From Mesotaenium endlicherianum (taxonomy: Eukaryota; Streptophyta; Zygnematophyceae; Zygnematales; Mesotaeniaceae): a stretch of 64,000 nt of DNA. The position numbers were made by a program, and so were the translations under genes. The stretch lies in NCBI GenBank assembly GCA_009602735.1, contig WELA01003621.1:1-64000 (forward strand), read 5' to 3'. Below, piece after piece: positions 44,370-53,731 of this stretch; position 1 is the stretch's first letter; each line of letters starts with the position of its first letter. Below the pieces are notes generated by a model, which was not told the DNA's origin, did not search any database, and saw only the letters and a list, made by a program, of their open reading frames with translations.

Positions 44370-44778
44370 AAAATTTAGTGTTTAAAAATTTCCTACTTAT
44401 TCGCAATCAGCATGGGTTTCGGAAAATAATACCCATATCAATATTTGGCCAAAATTGATTATTTTACTTTTGTGTTTTCATAAAATACATGGATAATTCT
44501 GTTGAATTAATTTTCAGTTTTATACAATAAATACTGCTATTGGCAATTAGCCAAACAAAACAATTTGTTTAATTGTATTAATACTACTTAGAGAACTAAA
44601 ATCGTTAAACCGGAACGCATATATCAAACCAAACTTACTATGGGGGGGAGATATAATTAATATGGTTTGAAAAACAATACTAATCTATAATAAAAAAATT
44701 ATATTGCCAAATTTAATTGACTAAATTAATATTTAATCTTAACAGAACAATTAAAGCATTGATTTACAAGAAATATAC
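44370..44778. other. 409-base AT-rich non-coding region
   Basis: This is the most AT-rich part of the window, with a single seven-G tract near 44642-44648. It lies upstream of the GG-leader peptide and downstream of the flavin reductase operon. It presumably contains the peptide promoter, but I see no convincing -33/-7 pair at a proper distance, and no RNA gene. Confidence 0.4.
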
Positions 44779-45669
44779 TTAAGCTGTTTCTCCGTACAAC
44801 AATACCTGCCAGGCGGCGGCAATGTTTCCCTCATTCAATAATGCCCCGGCATAGCGATGCAATTCTTTTTCCATCTCCTGTGGGTTCACGGCATAATATT
44901 GTACAATCTCTTTCAAGCGGTCATCGGAAAAAACAGGATCTATTTCGGGTAGTGTATGCACATTCGCCAGCATGCCCAGGTGGTTACCTGTTAAAAAACT
45001 ACTGTTTCGTATTCCCGGAGGCAGGTTATCGATACCTATTCCCAATTCTGTATTGGGCTTGGGCACTTTGAACAGGTTGGTTTCATCTACCCGGCAATAC
45101 CAATCGCCTCCCAAACGCGCTACCAGCTTCAGTTTGCGCTGGTCGATCTTTCCATCTTCATCCAATATACTTTCATCAACGTGCATGCACAGCACTTCAG
45201 CTATCACCAGTTGCCCGGCCCCGCCCTGCTCGCCCAGGCTTTTCACTTCCTGCACTTTGCATTCCAGTTTTACTTTGGCTTCCTTTACCATGGGTGGTTT
45301 TACCAAAGTAGCAGGTGTTTTCTGAAAACCCGCTTTGATGAATTCATCTACTCCTTTAGCATATTCGCAACTGGATAAACTGGTTTGCTGTACCATGTCG
45401 TAATCCACGATGTTGATTACGCACTCGGGCACTTCCAGTATATGCTGTAAAGTGTGTTTGGTAGTATTATTCCGCGCCCTTCTCGAAGGAGAAAAAATAA
45501 CAACTGCGGGATTGGTAGAAAAAAGATTGAAAAAACTAAAGGGACTCAGGTTTACATTACCCGAAGCATCTATCGTGCTTGCAAAACAAATAGGTCTCGG
45601 TGCGATGGCTACCTGTAACCACCGTTGCCTTTCCATCAGCGGTAAAGACTCAATATTGATTGTTATCAT
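44779..45669 (-). CDS. Flavin reductase family protein
   Basis: A 296-residue protein with the flavin reductase-like FMN-binding split barrel (about 10-180; VAIAPRPICFASTIDASGNVNLSPFSFFNLFS). The Bacteroidota-type extension (about 190-296) includes VARLGGDWYCRVDETNLF. It probably reduces flavin with NAD(P)H for a partner, or acts on a small substrate. It starts one base after psd ends, the last gene of the five-gene leftward operon. Confidence 0.88.
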   Translation of the reverse strand: MITINIESLPLMERQRWLQVAIAPRPICFASTIDASGNVNLSPFSFFNLFSTNPAVVIFSPSRRARNNTTKHTLQHILEVPECVINIVDYDMVQQTSLSSCEYAKGVDEFIKAGFQKTPATLVKPPMVKEAKVKLECKVQEVKSLGEQGGAGQLVIAEVLCMHVDESILDEDGKIDQRKLKLVARLGGDWYCRVDETNLFKVPKPNTELGIGIDNLPPGIRNSSFLTGNHLGMLANVHTLPEIDPVFSDDRLKEIVQYYAVNPQEMEKELHRYAGALLNEGNIAAAWQVLLYGETA

Positions 45670-45670
45670 A

Positions 45671-46330
45671 TCAGTTCCAGCTAGCCAGTACGGTAACGCC
45701 GCCTTTCACCACCTGGTTCAGTTGCACTTCTACTTTGGCATCAAGGGGTAATAAAACATCTACGCGGCTGCCGAATTTGATGAAGCCGTATTCGTCGCCC
45801 TGTTTTACCTGCTGTCCCACACCGGTATAATTACAGATCCGCTTGGCCAGTGCACCGGCAATCTGTTTATACAGGATAGCACCGTGGTGATTATTCACCA
45901 CTACACTCCATCGTTCATTCTCGGTAGACGATTTAGGATGCCAGGCCACGAGGTATTTCCCTTTATGGTATTGGTTATAGATCACTTCTCCGCTCATAGG
46001 ATTGCGGTTCACATGCACATTGGCGGGGCTCATGAAAATGCTTACCTGTATGCGTTTGTCTTTAAAATATTCCTGGTCAGTTACTTCTTCAATGACCACT
46101 ACTTTGCCATCAGCGGGACAAATCACCTGGTTTTCATTGATGGTCAGTTGACGGTTAGGTATGCGGAAAAAAGAAATGATGAAAAGAAAAAGCGCCAATG
46201 AAACCACAAAAATGAGTATGGCCAACCAGGGTATATGTGCGCTTAAAAAACTGAAAGAGACCAGGTTCAACAACCCGAAAATGAGCGCCGTAATGCCGAT
46301 GGTCTTGTATCCTTCTCTATGAATGGTCAT
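45671..46330 (-). CDS. psd: Phosphatidylserine decarboxylase
   Basis: Psd makes phosphatidylethanolamine at the inner membrane. The 219-residue protein (start 46330, MTIHREGYKT) has two N-terminal membrane helices (about 10-55), the DGKVV region, FMSPANVHVNRNP and the self-cleavage site Gly187-Ser188 in KFGSRVDVLLP, where the serine becomes the pyruvoyl cofactor. The short, membrane-anchored form is normal for Bacteroidota and resembles archaetidylserine decarboxylases. cdsA lies 28 bases upstream. Confidence 0.93.
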   Translation of the reverse strand: MTIHREGYKTIGITALIFGLLNLVSFSFLSAHIPWLAILIFVVSLALFLFIISFFRIPNRQLTINENQVICPADGKVVVIEEVTDQEYFKDKRIQVSIFMSPANVHVNRNPMSGEVIYNQYHKGKYLVAWHPKSSTENERWSVVVNNHHGAILYKQIAGALAKRICNYTGVGQQVKQGDEYGFIKFGSRVDVLLPLDAKVEVQLNQVVKGGVTVLASWN

Positions 46331-46358
46331 TGGGAACGTATTGAACGGCAAATGTAGG

Positions 46359-47222
46359 TTAAAGAATCAGTTTCACCACCAGCCAAACGAGAGGCGTGGC
46401 CAGCAGTAATGAATCGAACCTGTCGAGAAAGCCGCCGTGTCCGGGCATAATACTGCCACTATCTTTAACACCTGCCAGCCTTTTCAGTTTACTTTCCAGC
46501 AAATCTCCTGCCGTACCTGTAACGGCCGCCACTGCCGATATCCATAGAAGCGGTTTCCAATCGAGTCCGCAGGTATAATGTCCCAGGCAGGCAATGGCCA
46601 CAACGGCCAGCAACGCTCCTCCCAAGGTTCCTTCCCAGGTTTTTTTGGGTGAAATGGAAGAAAAAGGGGTTCTTCCAATGAAAGAGCCCACGATATAAGC
46701 CATGGTATCATTGACCCAGATGGAAGTGATGATCACCACCGGCAGGAGCCATCCGTGGGAGCCCAGTACATCGTAAGCTATCAACCCGCGCAATTGAATC
46801 ATCAACGCCCAGCTCAGCGATATATAAATCAATCCCGCCAGCGAATACGCTATCAATTTGGGATTCAGTTGCTTCTTAAATACGATCTCTGCCGCCAGGA
46901 AAACAGTACTCGCTACGAGGAAAATCGCACGGCCCCATTCGTGTATCACTTTCCCGCCGGTATTGAATGTATCATCCGCCATCCACAACATCAATGACCA
47001 GCCAATGATCATGATACTGTATTTGTGTAAAGGCGTGATGCTCCCGTAAACCGGGTCGATCTGTGCCACCAATCGCTGGTATTCTGTCCAGCAACCGAAA
47101 TGGATCACACTGAAAAGCAACAGGAAACTCCATTGATTCCACAAGAGACCCGCCAGCATGATCACTACAAATACCACTGCTGTCAGTGCACGGGTTTTAA
47201 AGGTTTCTATATTCAAAGCCAT
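46359..47222 (-). CDS. cdsA: Phosphatidate cytidylyltransferase
   Basis: CdsA forms CDP-diacylglycerol from phosphatidate and CTP. The 287-residue protein has about eight membrane helices and the family signature near the C-terminus: SKLKRLAGVKDSGSIMPGHGG then FLDRFDSLL, including the invariant acidic and glycine residues. KKTWEGTLGG is an additional conserved motif. It precedes psd, so two consecutive phospholipid steps are grouped; the phosphatidylserine synthase between them is not in this window. Confidence 0.93.
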   Translation of the reverse strand: MALNIETFKTRALTAVVFVVIMLAGLLWNQWSFLLLFSVIHFGCWTEYQRLVAQIDPVYGSITPLHKYSIMIIGWSLMLWMADDTFNTGGKVIHEWGRAIFLVASTVFLAAEIVFKKQLNPKLIAYSLAGLIYISLSWALMIQLRGLIAYDVLGSHGWLLPVVIITSIWVNDTMAYIVGSFIGRTPFSSISPKKTWEGTLGGALLAVVAIACLGHYTCGLDWKPLLWISAVAAVTGTAGDLLESKLKRLAGVKDSGSIMPGHGGFLDRFDSLLLATPLVWLVVKLIL

Positions 47223-47243
47223 CGCAATCCTGTCTTAATGATA

Positions 47244-47450
47244 TTAATTCAACATGCTTTTTTCAAGTAATTTTTTGGCCGTTTCTACCAGGTGTTCCGG
47301 AACATATATTTCAATATACCCGAACATGGGGTAACTGCTGTCCTGCTTATTCAGCAATTGAACCGGCACTTCGTTCTCTTCCAGCACACCTTGTATAATA
47401 CTCGCCTCGGCATAACTGGTGCGCGTTAATATTTTCTTCCAGGCTTTCAT
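47244..47450 (-). CDS. DUF2007 small protein
   Basis: The 68-residue protein matches DUF2007, a family of putative signal-transducing, PII-like small proteins: YAEASIIQGVLEENEVPVQLLNKQDSS, then a second strand pair and the helix VETAKKLLEK. Members often sit in membrane-lipid or transport operons. It overlaps the CPBP gene by 4 bases and precedes cdsA by 21 bases. Confidence 0.85.
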   Translation of the reverse strand: MKAWKKILTRTSYAEASIIQGVLEENEVPVQLLNKQDSSYPMFGYIEIYVPEHLVETAKKLLEKSMLN

Positions 47451-48385
47451 TGTTCTATACTATTTTCATCAGTTGCAACCGGTGATTGTGTAGCCAATAC
47501 TTTTCGGGTTTCTTTTTTGAAAAGCCTGAACAGTAAGAGCAATCCGGCTATTCCGAATAATCCTATCCACCAAATCGGCATATTCTCATCCATCGCTTTT
47601 TCGATAGATTGTCCGTGCTTTATATCCTGGTATATGCCCGTTACGATCAGTGCATTATTCAGAAAATGCAATAAAATATTGAGCCAGATATTTTTACCAT
47701 AATAAAAAATAAAACCCAGCACCATACCCAATGCAAGCCTGGGTAAAAATCCGAAATAAGAAATATGGATCACACTGAAGACAATGCTGGTGATGATGAT
47801 CCCGATCCATGCGTTTTTTGTCCAGCCAATAAATAATTGCTGAAATGTTCCTCGGAACAACACTTCTTCGAATATGGCAGGTGCAGTAGCCACGACCAAC
47901 AACACCAGCAGGTATTCTTTAAAATTTTTCATCATGGCCATAGACATCATGGTGCTTCTGTAAGCATCTTCCATAGCCCTGGCTTTGGCCATCCATGTTG
48001 CAGGTAGTGGAATACGCTGGTTCAGGTCTCCCAAAGCGCCACTCGTGATCATGGCTGCCAGTGTAAGTACCACTACTATTCCTATTTGTTTGCCATTCAT
48101 TAGCCGGTTGAACCCAAGGTAATCCAGCGGTTTGCGGCTGAGGATCCTTGCAAAAAGGAACGCCGGCATAAAAAACATAAAAAAAGTAGCCAATGTATTC
48201 AGCCATCGCGCCAGGTTCGCATTTTCTGATTTATTCAGTAATTCCGGCACCAGAGTCATGGAGACATTCAGGTTCGTACTGGCCAGCATGATGATTAAAA
48301 AAGAACCAATAACCGTGAATACCCCAATAAGGGCCAGTAAAATGACAAACTGTCTGCGGTAACTGATCGTTGGCTCTTGATTCAT
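47447..48385 (-). CDS. CPBP-family intramembrane metalloprotease
   Basis: The 312-residue protein has about eight membrane helices and the CPBP/Abi motif EEVLFRG (Glu173-Glu174, Arg178), plus the later FSVIH histidine motif. Related enzymes are Rce1-type prenyl proteases, but bacterial roles are diverse, including bacteriocin immunity or processing. It is the first gene of the phospholipid operon; a link to the nearby GG-leader peptide is possible but not supported beyond closeness. It diverges from dusB. Confidence 0.9.
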   Translation of the reverse strand: MNQEPTISYRRQFVILLALIGVFTVIGSFLIIMLASTNLNVSMTLVPELLNKSENANLARWLNTLATFFMFFMPAFLFARILSRKPLDYLGFNRLMNGKQIGIVVVLTLAAMITSGALGDLNQRIPLPATWMAKARAMEDAYRSTMMSMAMMKNFKEYLLVLLVVATAPAIFEEVLFRGTFQQLFIGWTKNAWIGIIITSIVFSVIHISYFGFLPRLALGMVLGFIFYYGKNIWLNILLHFLNNALIVTGIYQDIKHGQSIEKAMDENMPIWWIGLFGIAGLLLLFRLFKKETRKVLATQSPVATDENSIEQ

Positions 48386-48404
48386 GCGGTTGGGAATAAG
48401 AACG

Positions 48405-48412
48405 TAAATTTG
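48405..48412 (+). promoter_or_regulatory. -7 box upstream of dusB
   Basis: TAAATTTG matches TAnnTTTG and ends 11 bases before the dusB ATG. No TTG is present at 19-22 bases upstream. Confidence 0.45.
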
Positions 48413-48423
48413 CGGGCTAAGAT

Positions 48424-49461
48424 ATGGTTAAGATAGATAAAATAGTGCTGCCCGAGTTTCCGCTCCTCCTGGCGCCCATGGAAGATGTCAGCGATCCGCC
48501 GTTCAGGGTGGTGTGCAAAGACAATGGGGCCGACCTGATGTATACTGAATTCATCAGCAGTGAAGGGTTGATCCGTGATGCCATCAAGAGCCGGCAGAAG
48601 CTCGATATATTCGATTATGAGCGCCCCATCGGCATACAGATATTCGGCGGCGATGAAGAGAGCCTGGCACTGGCAGCCAAAATTGTGGATGTAACCAACC
48701 CCGATATACTGGATATCAATTTCGGCTGCCCGGTAAAAAAAGTGGCCGGTAAAGGCGCCGGCGCAGGTGTGCTGAAAGATATCGACCTCATGGTTCGCCT
48801 CACCGATGCAGTGGTGAAAGCTACCCGTTTGCCCGTTACTGTTAAAACCCGGTTGGGATGGGATGAAAACTCCAAAAACATCGAAGAGGTAGCCGAACGA
48901 TTGCAGGATGTGGGCATTAAAGCCCTCAGCATCCACGGCCGTACCCGTTCGCAGATGTATAAAGGCGAGGCCGACTGGACCCTGATCGCCAACGTAAAAA
49001 ACAATCCGCGTATCCATATGCCTATTTTCGGAAACGGAGATATCGACAGTCCGCAAAAAGCGCTGGAATATAAAAACCGTTACGGGGTAGATGGTATTAT
49101 GATCGGAAGGGCGGCGATCGGTTATCCCTGGATCTTCCGCGAGATCAAACACTATGTGAGAACAGGTGAGTTGATGGACCCGCCTACTGTAGATGAGCGA
49201 GTGGAAGTATGCCGCAAGCACCTGCGTAAATCGCTGGAGTGGAAAGGCCCCATCGTTGGTATTAACGAAATGCGCCGCCACTATGCGAATTATTTAAAAG
49301 GATTGCCCGGCATCAAAGAATACCGCAACCGGTTGGTAGTATTGAAAACAATGGAAGAAGTAGAAGCTGTATTAGATGAAGTGCAGGAAAACTATGCAGG
49401 ATATGTGATAGAACGCAACCCCATCGTGCTGGAGAATTATCACCAGCATTGTCCGCTTTGA
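48424..49461 (+). CDS. dusB: tRNA-dihydrouridine synthase
   Basis: DUS enzymes reduce uridines in the tRNA D-loop using FMN and NADPH. The 345-residue protein has the N-terminal LLLAPMEDVSDPPFR, the active-site Cys102 in INFGCPVKKVAGKGAGAGVL, and the IHGRTRSQMYKGEADW and GNGDIDSPQKA motifs of a TIM barrel, then the helical C-terminal domain. The subclass fits DusB. It is convergent with the glutathione peroxidase gene, two bases apart. Confidence 0.94.
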   Translation: MVKIDKIVLPEFPLLLAPMEDVSDPPFRVVCKDNGADLMYTEFISSEGLIRDAIKSRQKLDIFDYERPIGIQIFGGDEESLALAAKIVDVTNPDILDINFGCPVKKVAGKGAGAGVLKDIDLMVRLTDAVVKATRLPVTVKTRLGWDENSKNIEEVAERLQDVGIKALSIHGRTRSQMYKGEADWTLIANVKNNPRIHMPIFGNGDIDSPQKALEYKNRYGVDGIMIGRAAIGYPWIFREIKHYVRTGELMDPPTVDERVEVCRKHLRKSLEWKGPIVGINEMRRHYANYLKGLPGIKEYRNRLVVLKTMEEVEAVLDEVQENYAGYVIERNPIVLENYHQHCPL

Positions 49462-49463
49462 TA

Positions 49464-50114
49464 TTATTGCAATACCGACAGCAGTTCTTTACCGAGTGGT
49501 GAAACTGTATTGGGGAAAAATGCCAACAATGTCCCGTTTTCATCTATTATGTATTTGCAGAAATTCCATACAGGCGCCTGGTTGCACCAGCCATTCCTGG
49601 TTGAATCAGATAACCAGTTGAACACCTCGTTTTGTTCACTGCCTTTTATCACCATACTTTTCTTCATCAGCGGAAAACTGACGCCATAGTTGATCTTACA
49701 GAATGCCGCAATGGCTGCATCGTCTTTCGTTTCCTGGTGTTTGAAATCATTGGCCGGAAAACCCAGCACCACCAGTTGTTCGCCATATTGCCTGTGCAGG
49801 TTTTCCAGCTCTTCGTACTGACCGGTATAGCCGCAATCGCTGGCTGTGTTCACCAGTAATACCTTTTTTCCTTTGAACGAATCGAATGTTATCAGGGACC
49901 CGTTATTCGCAACCATCTGCAGTGAATAAAATGAAACCGATGGTTGTACCCCTGCTCGGTTACGAAGTATCTGACCCTTGCCCATCAATTTGCCCCTTAG
50001 CATGATCAAAGGATAAAAGGTCTTCATAACAGACTGTCGCCAGCTCATGTCTTTTCTTTTGATCAGCAGCAATACCACAGCCAGTATGACCAGTATGATG
50101 ATCAGCTTTTTCAT
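49464..50114 (-). CDS. Glutathione peroxidase family protein, membrane-anchored
   Basis: The 216-residue protein has an N-terminal membrane helix (about 3-18) and a thioredoxin-fold peroxidase domain: VNTASDCGYTGQYEELE with active-site Cys94, then GFPANDFKHQE (Gln) and WNFCKYIID (Trp and Asn). Cysteine replaces selenocysteine, as in most bacterial members, which mostly use thioredoxin as reductant. It reduces peroxides at the periplasmic face. The ALDH gene is 4 bases upstream, in the same direction. Confidence 0.92.
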   Translation of the reverse strand: MKKLIIILVILAVVLLLIKRKDMSWRQSVMKTFYPLIMLRGKLMGKGQILRNRAGVQPSVSFYSLQMVANNGSLITFDSFKGKKVLLVNTASDCGYTGQYEELENLHRQYGEQLVVLGFPANDFKHQETKDDAAIAAFCKINYGVSFPLMKKSMVIKGSEQNEVFNWLSDSTRNGWCNQAPVWNFCKYIIDENGTLLAFFPNTVSPLGKELLSVLQ

Positions 50115-50118
50115 ACAA

Positions 50119-51501
50119 CTATCCCGTTATCCATTTAAACAATTTGAGCTTCCCCTTGAATGGAGGGTATTTAACGGCAGGGTCGAACCAGGTAGGTGTT
50201 TTCATTACAGCTTTGCGATGGCTGAATGTTTCAAACGAATATTTGCCGTGGTAAGCGCCTGTTCCGCTAAACCCTCTTCCGCCAAAAGGCAAATGGTGGT
50301 TGGTCAGGTGCCAGCTGGCATTGTTAATGCAAACACCGCCTGCAGGTATTTCCTGTACCCATTGCTTTTCTTTATCGGGATTGGAAGCGAAGATGTAGAA
50401 AGCCAGTGGGTTGGGATTTTTTTTGATGATGGCTTTGGCTTCTTCCATAGTATCGAAACCAATAACAGGCAATACCGGCCCGAATATTTCTTCCTGCATT
50501 ACAGGCGCATCCATTGCTACATGATCTAGTATAGTGGGTTCTATAAAAAGTGAAGTTTCATCCGTTCTTCCTCCATGCACAACCGTACCCTGTTTCAGAT
50601 ATGCAATAATTCGATGGAATTGTTTTTGATTGATGATCTTTCCATAATGATAACAGGTTTCCGGGCTTTCGGTAAAGAATCGCCCGATGGTTTGTTTCAT
50701 CGCTTCCAGTAATTGATCCTTCACTGCATGATGCACCAGCAGATAATCGGGCGCTACACACATCTGTCCTGCGTTGGAAAATTTGGTCATCACAATACGC
50801 TTCGCGGTAACAGCAATTTTGGCATCTGCTTCCACTACACAGGGACTTTTCCCCCCTAATTCCAGTGTCACCGGCACGAGTTGCGTAGCGGCCAGTTTAT
50901 ACAGGATGCGACCCACTGCAGTGCTTCCCGTATAAAAAATATGATCAAACCGGAATTCATTCATCATAACCGGAATAACTGTGGCACCATCACCTGTTGT
51001 ATACCCTATGTATTCCGGAGGAAATGTATGGGTGATGATCTCCTGCATCACTGCCGATGTGGCCGGCGCAAATTCACTGGGTTTCAACATCACACAATTA
51101 CCAGCTGCTATAGCTCCTATAAGGGGAGTAAATAAAAGTTGCAGGGGATAATTCCAGGGGCCTACGATCAACACCACACCCAACGGTTCATACACGAGCT
51201 GACTACTACTGGGAAAATTGAGCAGGTTAGTGCGTTTGGCCTCTGCTTGCATCCAGGATCGCAGGTGGTGGATGGCATTTTTCAATTCACTCAATACAAA
51301 ACCAATTTCAGTGATCCAGCATTCTTCCGGACTCTTCTTCAGATCGGTATACAAAGCCGCATATAGTTCCTGCTCCCTGTTTTCAATTGCTTTTTTTAAG
51401 GCTAACAATTGCCTGCGCCGGAAATCATAAGTCTTTGTAACACCGGTATCGAAATGCCGGCGCATCTGCTGTAGTATAGATAGCATATCATTGGATATCA
51501 T
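50119..51501 (-). CDS. Aldehyde dehydrogenase, ALDH3-like
   Basis: A 460-residue NAD(P)-dependent aldehyde dehydrogenase. The catalytic Glu214 (LELGGKSP) and nucleophile Cys248 (NAGQMCVAPDY) are present, with the N-terminal cofactor segment VLIVGPWNYPLQL. Length and sequence fit the class 3 subgroup, which oxidises medium- and long-chain or aromatic aldehydes, such as lipid peroxidation products. It is coupled to the peroxidase gene, so both may detoxify oxidised lipids. Confidence 0.93.
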   Translation of the reverse strand: MISNDMLSILQQMRRHFDTGVTKTYDFRRRQLLALKKAIENREQELYAALYTDLKKSPEECWITEIGFVLSELKNAIHHLRSWMQAEAKRTNLLNFPSSSQLVYEPLGVVLIVGPWNYPLQLLFTPLIGAIAAGNCVMLKPSEFAPATSAVMQEIITHTFPPEYIGYTTGDGATVIPVMMNEFRFDHIFYTGSTAVGRILYKLAATQLVPVTLELGGKSPCVVEADAKIAVTAKRIVMTKFSNAGQMCVAPDYLLVHHAVKDQLLEAMKQTIGRFFTESPETCYHYGKIINQKQFHRIIAYLKQGTVVHGGRTDETSLFIEPTILDHVAMDAPVMQEEIFGPVLPVIGFDTMEEAKAIIKKNPNPLAFYIFASNPDKEKQWVQEIPAGGVCINNASWHLTNHHLPFGGRGFSGTGAYHGKYSFETFSHRKAVMKTPTWFDPAVKYPPFKGKLKLFKWITG

Positions 51502-51614
51502 GCGGCCTGGCTGATTATACTACAAGGTAACATTTCTTTGACAGGCTTAAAAACTCCTCAAAACGTTTTTTCTATTATGAAATCCATTTATCTTAACACA
51601 TCCAATCAATCGCT

Positions 51615-52118
51615 ATGGAAGAAATAGAAGTACCCACTGAACACCTGCACGAAACCATACACGAAAAAGTAGGCGAAGCCGGCTGGTTCCGTTATGTAGC
51701 CATTTCAACCGCACTGATGGCCGTATTTGCAGCCTTTTCCAGTCTCATGGCCGGGCATCATTCCAATGAAGCCCTGATCGACCAGATCAAAGCATCCGAT
51801 CAATGGTCTTATTTCCAGGCCAAGGGCATCAAAGGAGAGATTAAAAAACTACAGGCCAATAACGGAATGGCGGATGCATCTGCCGTCAGTAAATATGCAC
51901 AGGAACAGGAAGAGATCAAAAAAAGTGCAGAAGAAGCGGAACACAGTTCTGTTAATCACCTCGAAAAACATGTTATGCTTGCCCGTTCGGTTACTTTATT
52001 TCAGATCGCCATTGCCATATCGGCCATTGCCATTTTGATGAAAAGAAAATCGCTCTGGCTATCCAGTCTCGTCATAAGCCTGGTTGGACTGGTATTTTTT
52101 ATCATGGGGCTCCTTTAA
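51615..52118 (+). CDS. DUF4337 membrane protein
   Basis: The 167-residue protein has one N-terminal membrane helix (about 28-45), a charged helical segment of about 75 residues that may lie in the periplasm, and two C-terminal helices (about 113-131 and 138-160). It matches the Bacteroidota/Proteobacteria DUF4337 family, of unknown function. Its last 4 bases overlap the convergent DUF421 gene. Confidence 0.8.
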   Translation: MEEIEVPTEHLHETIHEKVGEAGWFRYVAISTALMAVFAAFSSLMAGHHSNEALIDQIKASDQWSYFQAKGIKGEIKKLQANNGMADASAVSKYAQEQEEIKKSAEEAEHSSVNHLEKHVMLARSVTLFQIAIAISAIAILMKRKSLWLSSLVISLVGLVFFIMGLL

Positions 52119-52663
52119 TTTTTGATCACCCTTCCTTTCAATTTGTGCCGCCTGGGATGCGCTAACATGCTGCGTTTCTTGAAATCGTCGCTGATCACGC
52201 TGATGTTACCATCTACTTCCAGCATCGCGAGGTCTACATGTGCAATATCCTTGGCTCCATGTTCTCTTACAGCAGCTTCCAGTTCTGCCATAGTAATTTC
52301 TGCTTTTTTGCAATTTTCTTCATTGACATCTCCTTTATAGATCAACGGCATCGCTTCACCCTGTAACAGGCTGCTGAGTTTCTTGCTTTTATACAGGATC
52401 CGCTTCAGGGTATAATTCACTGCAAACAAAGAACCCGCGGCTACCAATCCCCCGTCGAGTGAAGTATCCGGCCCAACCATAGCATTTTGCACCGCGTTGC
52501 TGATGAGCAATATGAACACCAGGTCGATCACCGACAACTGGGCCAGTTCTTTTTTCCCGAATATCCTTATGGCGATAATCATGAATATATATACCGCTAT
52601 TGCCCTTACCACTACTTCCAGGTAAGCGTTGTGCAGAAAGGACAGATCGATCTGTAGTATCAT
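52115..52663 (-). CDS. DUF421 (YetF-like) membrane protein
   Basis: The 182-residue protein starts at 52663 with two to three membrane helices (RAIAVYIFMIIAIRIFGKKELAQLSVIDLVFILLISNAVQ region) and has a soluble DUF421 domain with LIYKGDVNEENCKKAEIT and the acidic-rich DVDLAMLEVDG. An upstream start at 52714 is possible. YetF-type proteins are linked to stress tolerance in Bacillus; the function here is unknown. It lies divergent from the GT2 gene. Confidence 0.83.
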   Translation of the reverse strand: MILQIDLSFLHNAYLEVVVRAIAVYIFMIIAIRIFGKKELAQLSVIDLVFILLISNAVQNAMVGPDTSLDGGLVAAGSLFAVNYTLKRILYKSKKLSSLLQGEAMPLIYKGDVNEENCKKAEITMAELEAAVREHGAKDIAHVDLAMLEVDGNISVISDDFKKRSMLAHPRRHKLKGRVIKN

Positions 52664-52782
52664 ACGATAAAAGATATGGGCACAAATTAAGAAAGCTGCG
52701 GCAAAATAACCCAAACATAACCTGCAGCTAACAATGAAATCACAATCAATGTGAAATTTTATATCCTTCCCAAATTTTAACT

Positions 52783-53553
52783 ATGAAACAGCCTGCACTT
52801 CCTAAAGTATCGGTACTGATCCCCGCCTATAATGAGGAAAAATACATTTGTTATGTACTCGCCGCATTGCTGAAGCAGGACTATCCCAATATAGAGATCA
52901 TTGTTGCCAATAATGCGTCTACCGATCGTACGGCGGTAATGGTAGAAACATTCATCGCAACACACGCCGGTTCGCCCGTATCTATCCAGCTCGTACACGA
53001 GATGAAGCAGGGCACTAATCATGCGCGTGAATGCGCACGCCTGCATGCCACCGGTTCCATCATTGCTCAAATAGATGCCGATTGCGTTCCGGGTCCCAAC
53101 TGGATCAGCAAAGGACTGCGTTACCTGATCAGGAGCAAGCGGGTAGCCGTTACCGGTCCGTATGATTATTTCGATGGTAATTTCTTCATGCGTTATGCCA
53201 CCATCATCACGCAGTGCCTTACCTATCCCATGACCAATGAAGTGGTACAGGTAGCGCAGCGGGGCGCCATATTGATTGGCGGCAATGCTTTCATCAGGGC
53301 CAGTGCGTTGAGAATGGCCGGTGGTTACAATACCGAACTTACTTTTTATGGAGATGATGTAGACCTGGGTGCACGTCTCAGCCGACTGGGTCATGTAATG
53401 TATGCACCCCAACTCATGATGCGCACTTCTTCACGCCGGTACCATGCGCTGGGTTTCTGGCAGGTGAATAAAAAATACCAGGATTGTTTCTGGAAACTGG
53501 TATTCAGGCAAAATCACCTGAATGAGACGGTGGAAATAAACCACCCCAGGTAG
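52783..53553 (+). CDS. Glycosyltransferase, GT2 family
   Basis: A 256-residue GT-A transferase with PAYNEEKYICYVLAALLKQDYP near the N-terminus, VANNASTDRT in place of DDGS, and the DAD motif (QIDADCVPGP). A tail with WQVNKKYQDCFWKLVFR ends the protein without membrane helices. It stands alone between a DUF421 gene and a lipoprotein gene, with a weak hairpin after it. The acceptor is unknown. Confidence 0.87.
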   Translation: MKQPALPKVSVLIPAYNEEKYICYVLAALLKQDYPNIEIIVANNASTDRTAVMVETFIATHAGSPVSIQLVHEMKQGTNHARECARLHATGSIIAQIDADCVPGPNWISKGLRYLIRSKRVAVTGPYDYFDGNFFMRYATIITQCLTYPMTNEVVQVAQRGAILIGGNAFIRASALRMAGGYNTELTFYGDDVDLGARLSRLGHVMYAPQLMMRTSSRRYHALGFWQVNKKYQDCFWKLVFRQNHLNETVEINHPR

Positions 53554-53588
53554 GTACTTTTTAAACTTTTATCCGTTTTCCCCCTCCA

Positions 53589-53617
53589 ACCAGCGTTCTT
53601 ATGAAGCAACGCTTGGT
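53589..53617 (+). terminator. Weak hairpin after the GT2 gene
   Basis: ACCAGCGTT and AACGCTTGGT form an imperfect stem around an 10-base loop, 36 bases after the GT2 gene. No T run follows, so its role as a terminator is uncertain. Confidence 0.35.
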
Positions 53618-53731
53618 CTGTGATTTGTGTCATCTCTGAAAAGCGCAGAGCCAAATCACTTTAATTTACGTATTTTTACAATATATTATATTTGGGAACT
53701 GCCTGCCCGTTTATTTTAAAATCAATATCTG

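Noticed and set aside
44630-44715. TAnnTTTG-like boxes on the minus strand upstream of the GG-leader peptide
   Set aside because: Two matches exist (44637-44630 and 44715-44708) but they lie over 250 bases from the gene and lack a TTG at the proper spacing; AT-rich DNA makes chance matches likely.
47447-48385. CPBP protease as the leader-cutting partner of the truncated exporter
   Set aside because: It belongs to the phospholipid operon by overlap and direction, has host-like composition, and closeness alone is not evidence.
48382-49281. A 299-codon open frame on the minus strand
   Set aside because: It is antisense to dusB, whose catalytic motifs are all in the plus frame, and it would overlap the CPBP gene start.
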